In this document: one piece after another, positions 62,206 to 64,000 of the stretch | Numbering within the stretch: the stretch's first letter is position 1 | Layout: every line of letters starts with the position of its first letter | From: Bacteroidia bacterium | GTDB lineage: Bacteria > Bacteroidota > Bacteroidia > NS11-12g > UBA955 | NCBI GenBank assembly: GCA_023228875.1 | Contig: JALOAG010000003.1 | Location: 124,001 to 188,000 of the forward strand | Reading direction: 5' to 3' | DNA length: 64,000 nucleotides | Notes under the pieces: generated by a model | Database searches by the model: none | What the model saw: only the letters and a program-made list of their open reading frames with translations | What the model was told of the DNA's origin: nothing | Made by a program: the position numbers and the translations under genes

Positions 62206-64000
62206 TTGAAAGTGGGCACAAAAATAAGAAAAATACTGCGTTGGACTTTGATTGTCTTTCTGTCTTTGCTTGTGCTTTTGTTTATTTTCTTAAATACAAA
62301 AACTTTTCAAAATATTGTACTGAAGAAGTTTGTAAATGGCGTGTCACAAGATTTGGGTGTTGAGCTCAGCTTTTCTGATTTTGCTTTTTCTTTACCTAAT
62401 ACGATTAGTCTCAAAGATGCATTTGTGCCAGATCAGAAAGGGGATACACTGTTTTATTTAGGTGAGGTAAAAGTAGGTCTACGAAGTATTAATATATTTA
62501 AGCATTATGTTGGTATTGGAAAAATTAGCATCAAAAATGGTTATATTAATTTTGGCACACATTCAGGTGAGCGATATGCAAACCATAAATTCTTCTTTGA
62601 CTATCTAAGTCCTCATCGATATGACACTATTCCTTTGAATCGTCCTATTTGGACAATTTATTTTGATAAAATTCAATTTGAGAATACTCGCTTTAGGCAG
62701 TTTGATGAAGATTTAGCAGGTGAGCTTGTTCCCAATGTGTTTAATTCACATGATATCAGATTTAATAAGATTAATGGCGAGTTAGAGAAATTCAAGATAG
62801 TAGGAGATTCTCTGAATTTTATAGCCAAACATTTAAGTACAGAAGAAAGGTCCGGTTTGGTGGTAGAACACTTTGAAGCTGATTCAAGAATTTATGATAA
62901 AGGACTTGAGTTTGATAATCTTCGTTTGCAAACACCTAACTCAAGCGTAGGAAATTCCTTGTATTTTAACTACGATGGCTTCCCTGAATTGGCTGATTTT
63001 GTTCAAAAAGTCCAAATGAAGGGCGATATTACGAATAGTTTTTTGGCAATCAAAGATTTGCTGCCTTTTGGCTCAGGCTTAAAAATATTTGAGAAATCAG
63101 AATTCAAAATAGAAGGAGATGTTACCGGCACTATTGCAAGAATGAAATGTCGTAATGTAAATATTACGAGTTTAGATAATACGACATTGAAAGGCAAGTT
63201 TGATTTTACCGGTTTACCGGACATTCAAAACACGTACTTGAATTTTACTATTGAGCAACTGCATTCTGTGCCAAAAGAACTTTTTAAAATCCTGGATATT
63301 GCTGATATGCCTCCGGATTTGAATCGTTTGGGATACATTGAATATACAGGGAGAATGAATGGATTCTACAACAACTTTGTGGCATTTGGATTGGTTGGCA
63401 CTGAATTAGGGTCTGTTAAAACCGATATTAACCTTGATTTTAGAAATGGTATTGAAGACGCACTCTATTCGGGTAAGATTACATCACAAGGATTTAATCT
63501 GGGTAAGTTTATTGCGAATCCCAATGTTGGGCAAGTTGAGTTAGCTGCTCATTTGCATAATGGCGTTGGATTGAAACCGGATAAGTTTTCATTTGATATT
63601 CATGGAGATATTGCAAAAATCCAAATATATGGTTATCCCTATAAAGCAATTAAGGTTGAAGGGAATTTTACGCAGTCTTTGTTTAAAGGGAAAGCTATCG
63701 TAAAGGATCCTAATTTGAAACTTGACTTCGATGGTATTATTGATATGAAAGCCCACGAAGAGATGTCTGATTTTACAATGCAGATTTATGACATGAATCT
63801 CAAGGCGCTTGGGCTGGACACGATAGAGTCAGGCTTCAAGGGCAATATGTTGCTTAGTACAAAGGGATTTGATATTGATAAAATTACAGGTATGCTCCAT
63901 ACCAAAGGGATTGAAGTCTATAGAGGTGATAAACGTTTTGCCATTCATGATTTTAATGTAATTGCGGATTTTGATGGCGAGAAGCGGAATGTATCATTAG
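62206..64000 (+). CDS. TamB-like AsmA/translocation-assembly protein (N-terminal part)
   Basis: The frame is open from TTG 62206 (or GTG 62212) to the window edge, 598 codons, so the gene is cut off. An N-terminal membrane anchor (WTLIVFLSLLVLLFIFLNT) is followed by NIVLKKFVNGVSQDLGVELSF and repeated beta-rich segments (KIQFENTRFRQFDEDLAGEL; GLDTIESGFKGNMLLSTKGF). This is the pattern of TamB/AsmA-type proteins that form long lipid-conducting grooves between the two membranes. The full Bacteroidota protein is usually well over 1,000 residues, and its DUF490 end lies outside the window. No ATG exists near the anchor. Confidence 0.82.
   Translation, partial: MKVGTKIRKILRWTLIVFLSLLVLLFIFLNTKTFQNIVLKKFVNGVSQDLGVELSFSDFAFSLPNTISLKDAFVPDQKGDTLFYLGEVKVGLRSINIFKHYVGIGKISIKNGYINFGTHSGERYANHKFFFDYLSPHRYDTIPLNRPIWTIYFDKIQFENTRFRQFDEDLAGELVPNVFNSHDIRFNKINGELEKFKIVGDSLNFIAKHLSTEERSGLVVEHFEADSRIYDKGLEFDNLRLQTPNSSVGNSLYFNYDGFPELADFVQKVQMKGDITNSFLAIKDLLPFGSGLKIFEKSEFKIEGDVTGTIARMKCRNVNITSLDNTTLKGKFDFTGLPDIQNTYLNFTIEQLHSVPKELFKILDIADMPPDLNRLGYIEYTGRMNGFYNNFVAFGLVGTELGSVKTDINLDFRNGIEDALYSGKITSQGFNLGKFIANPNVGQVELAAHLHNGVGLKPDKFSFDIHGDIAKIQIYGYPYKAIKVEGNFTQSLFKGKAIVKDPNLKLDFDGIIDMKAHEEMSDFTMQIYDMNLKALGLDTIESGFKGNMLLSTKGFDIDKITGMLHTKGIEVYRGDKRFAIHDFNVIADFDGEKRNVSL

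Overview
This 64 kb window looks like the chromosome of a member of the Bacteroidota. It is AT-rich and densely packed, and its promoters follow the Bacteroidota pattern (-7 box TAnnTTTG). It carries lineage markers: a T9SS sorting domain, a PorZ-like protein, DUF2480 and DUF4837 proteins, a TonB-dependent receptor, Na+-NQR, and FloA/NfeD. I see no rRNA, tRNA, CRISPR array, prophage or intact insertion sequence. Almost everything is housekeeping or envelope function, and the accessory DNA is confined to two small patches.

Layout. 1-2.3 kb: a DUF2480 protein, a lipoprotein, and a decayed DpnI-type restriction gene followed by an intact dpnD-like gene. 2.4-6.5 kb: a VWA-type membrane protein and a TonB-dependent receptor. 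6.5-13 kb: pdxH, mnmA, a small outer-membrane protein, a hydrolase/CBS pair, a SIMPL protein and nfeD-floA. 13-20.4 kb: leuS, a frameshifted CAP-domain lipoprotein, a membrane glycosyltransferase, a YggS-type PLP protein, an M20 amidohydrolase and a lipoprotein. 20.4-28 kb: recQ, a KpsF-type isomerase with mannose-1-phosphate guanylyltransferase, a TolC-family protein and an S41 protease. 28-35.6 kb: the minus-strand operon rimP-nusA-infB-gpsA-rhomboid-MATE. 35.6-36.65 kb: a cassette-like foreign patch. 36.65-44.8 kb: rocD diverging from porZ-like-recO, then gpmI, a lipoprotein, thyA and an enoyl-CoA hydratase. 44.9-50.7 kb: nqrABCDEF on the minus strand. 50.8-57 kb: gcvP diverging from a LysM transglycosylase-DUF4837-purN operon. 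57-64 kb: a glycine-rich T9SS cargo protein, an FAH-family hydrolase, a phosphoglucose/phosphomannose isomerase, tsaD, and the start of a TamB-like protein that runs off the window.

How the genes work together. PorZ-like and the sorting-domain protein point to type IX secretion. The KpsF-type isomerase, GDP-mannose synthesis, PGI/PMI, the glycosyltransferase, the transglycosylase and TamB serve the envelope. Na+-NQR supplies a sodium motive force. RimP, NusA, IF-2, LeuRS, MnmA and TsaD serve transcription and translation.

Most notable. (1) The nusA-infB spacer holds two interleaved perfect inverted repeats (10 and 8 bp) that would form an H-type pseudoknot ending 17 nt before the infB start. 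(2) A terminator-like hairpin lies between the rimP promoter and the rimP start, so the same operon may be attenuated at its head. (3) The DpnI relic has a nonsense codon exactly at the predicted catalytic lysine, while its dpnD partner stays open. (4) Many genes have TAnnTTTG only 4-8 nt before the start codon, which predicts widespread leaderless transcripts; some of these would use GTG, TTG or possibly ATC starts. (5) A foreign patch at 35.7-36.3 kb has reversed Asp codon use and ends in a 20-bp palindrome. All calls come from reading the sequence and family memory; no database search was run.
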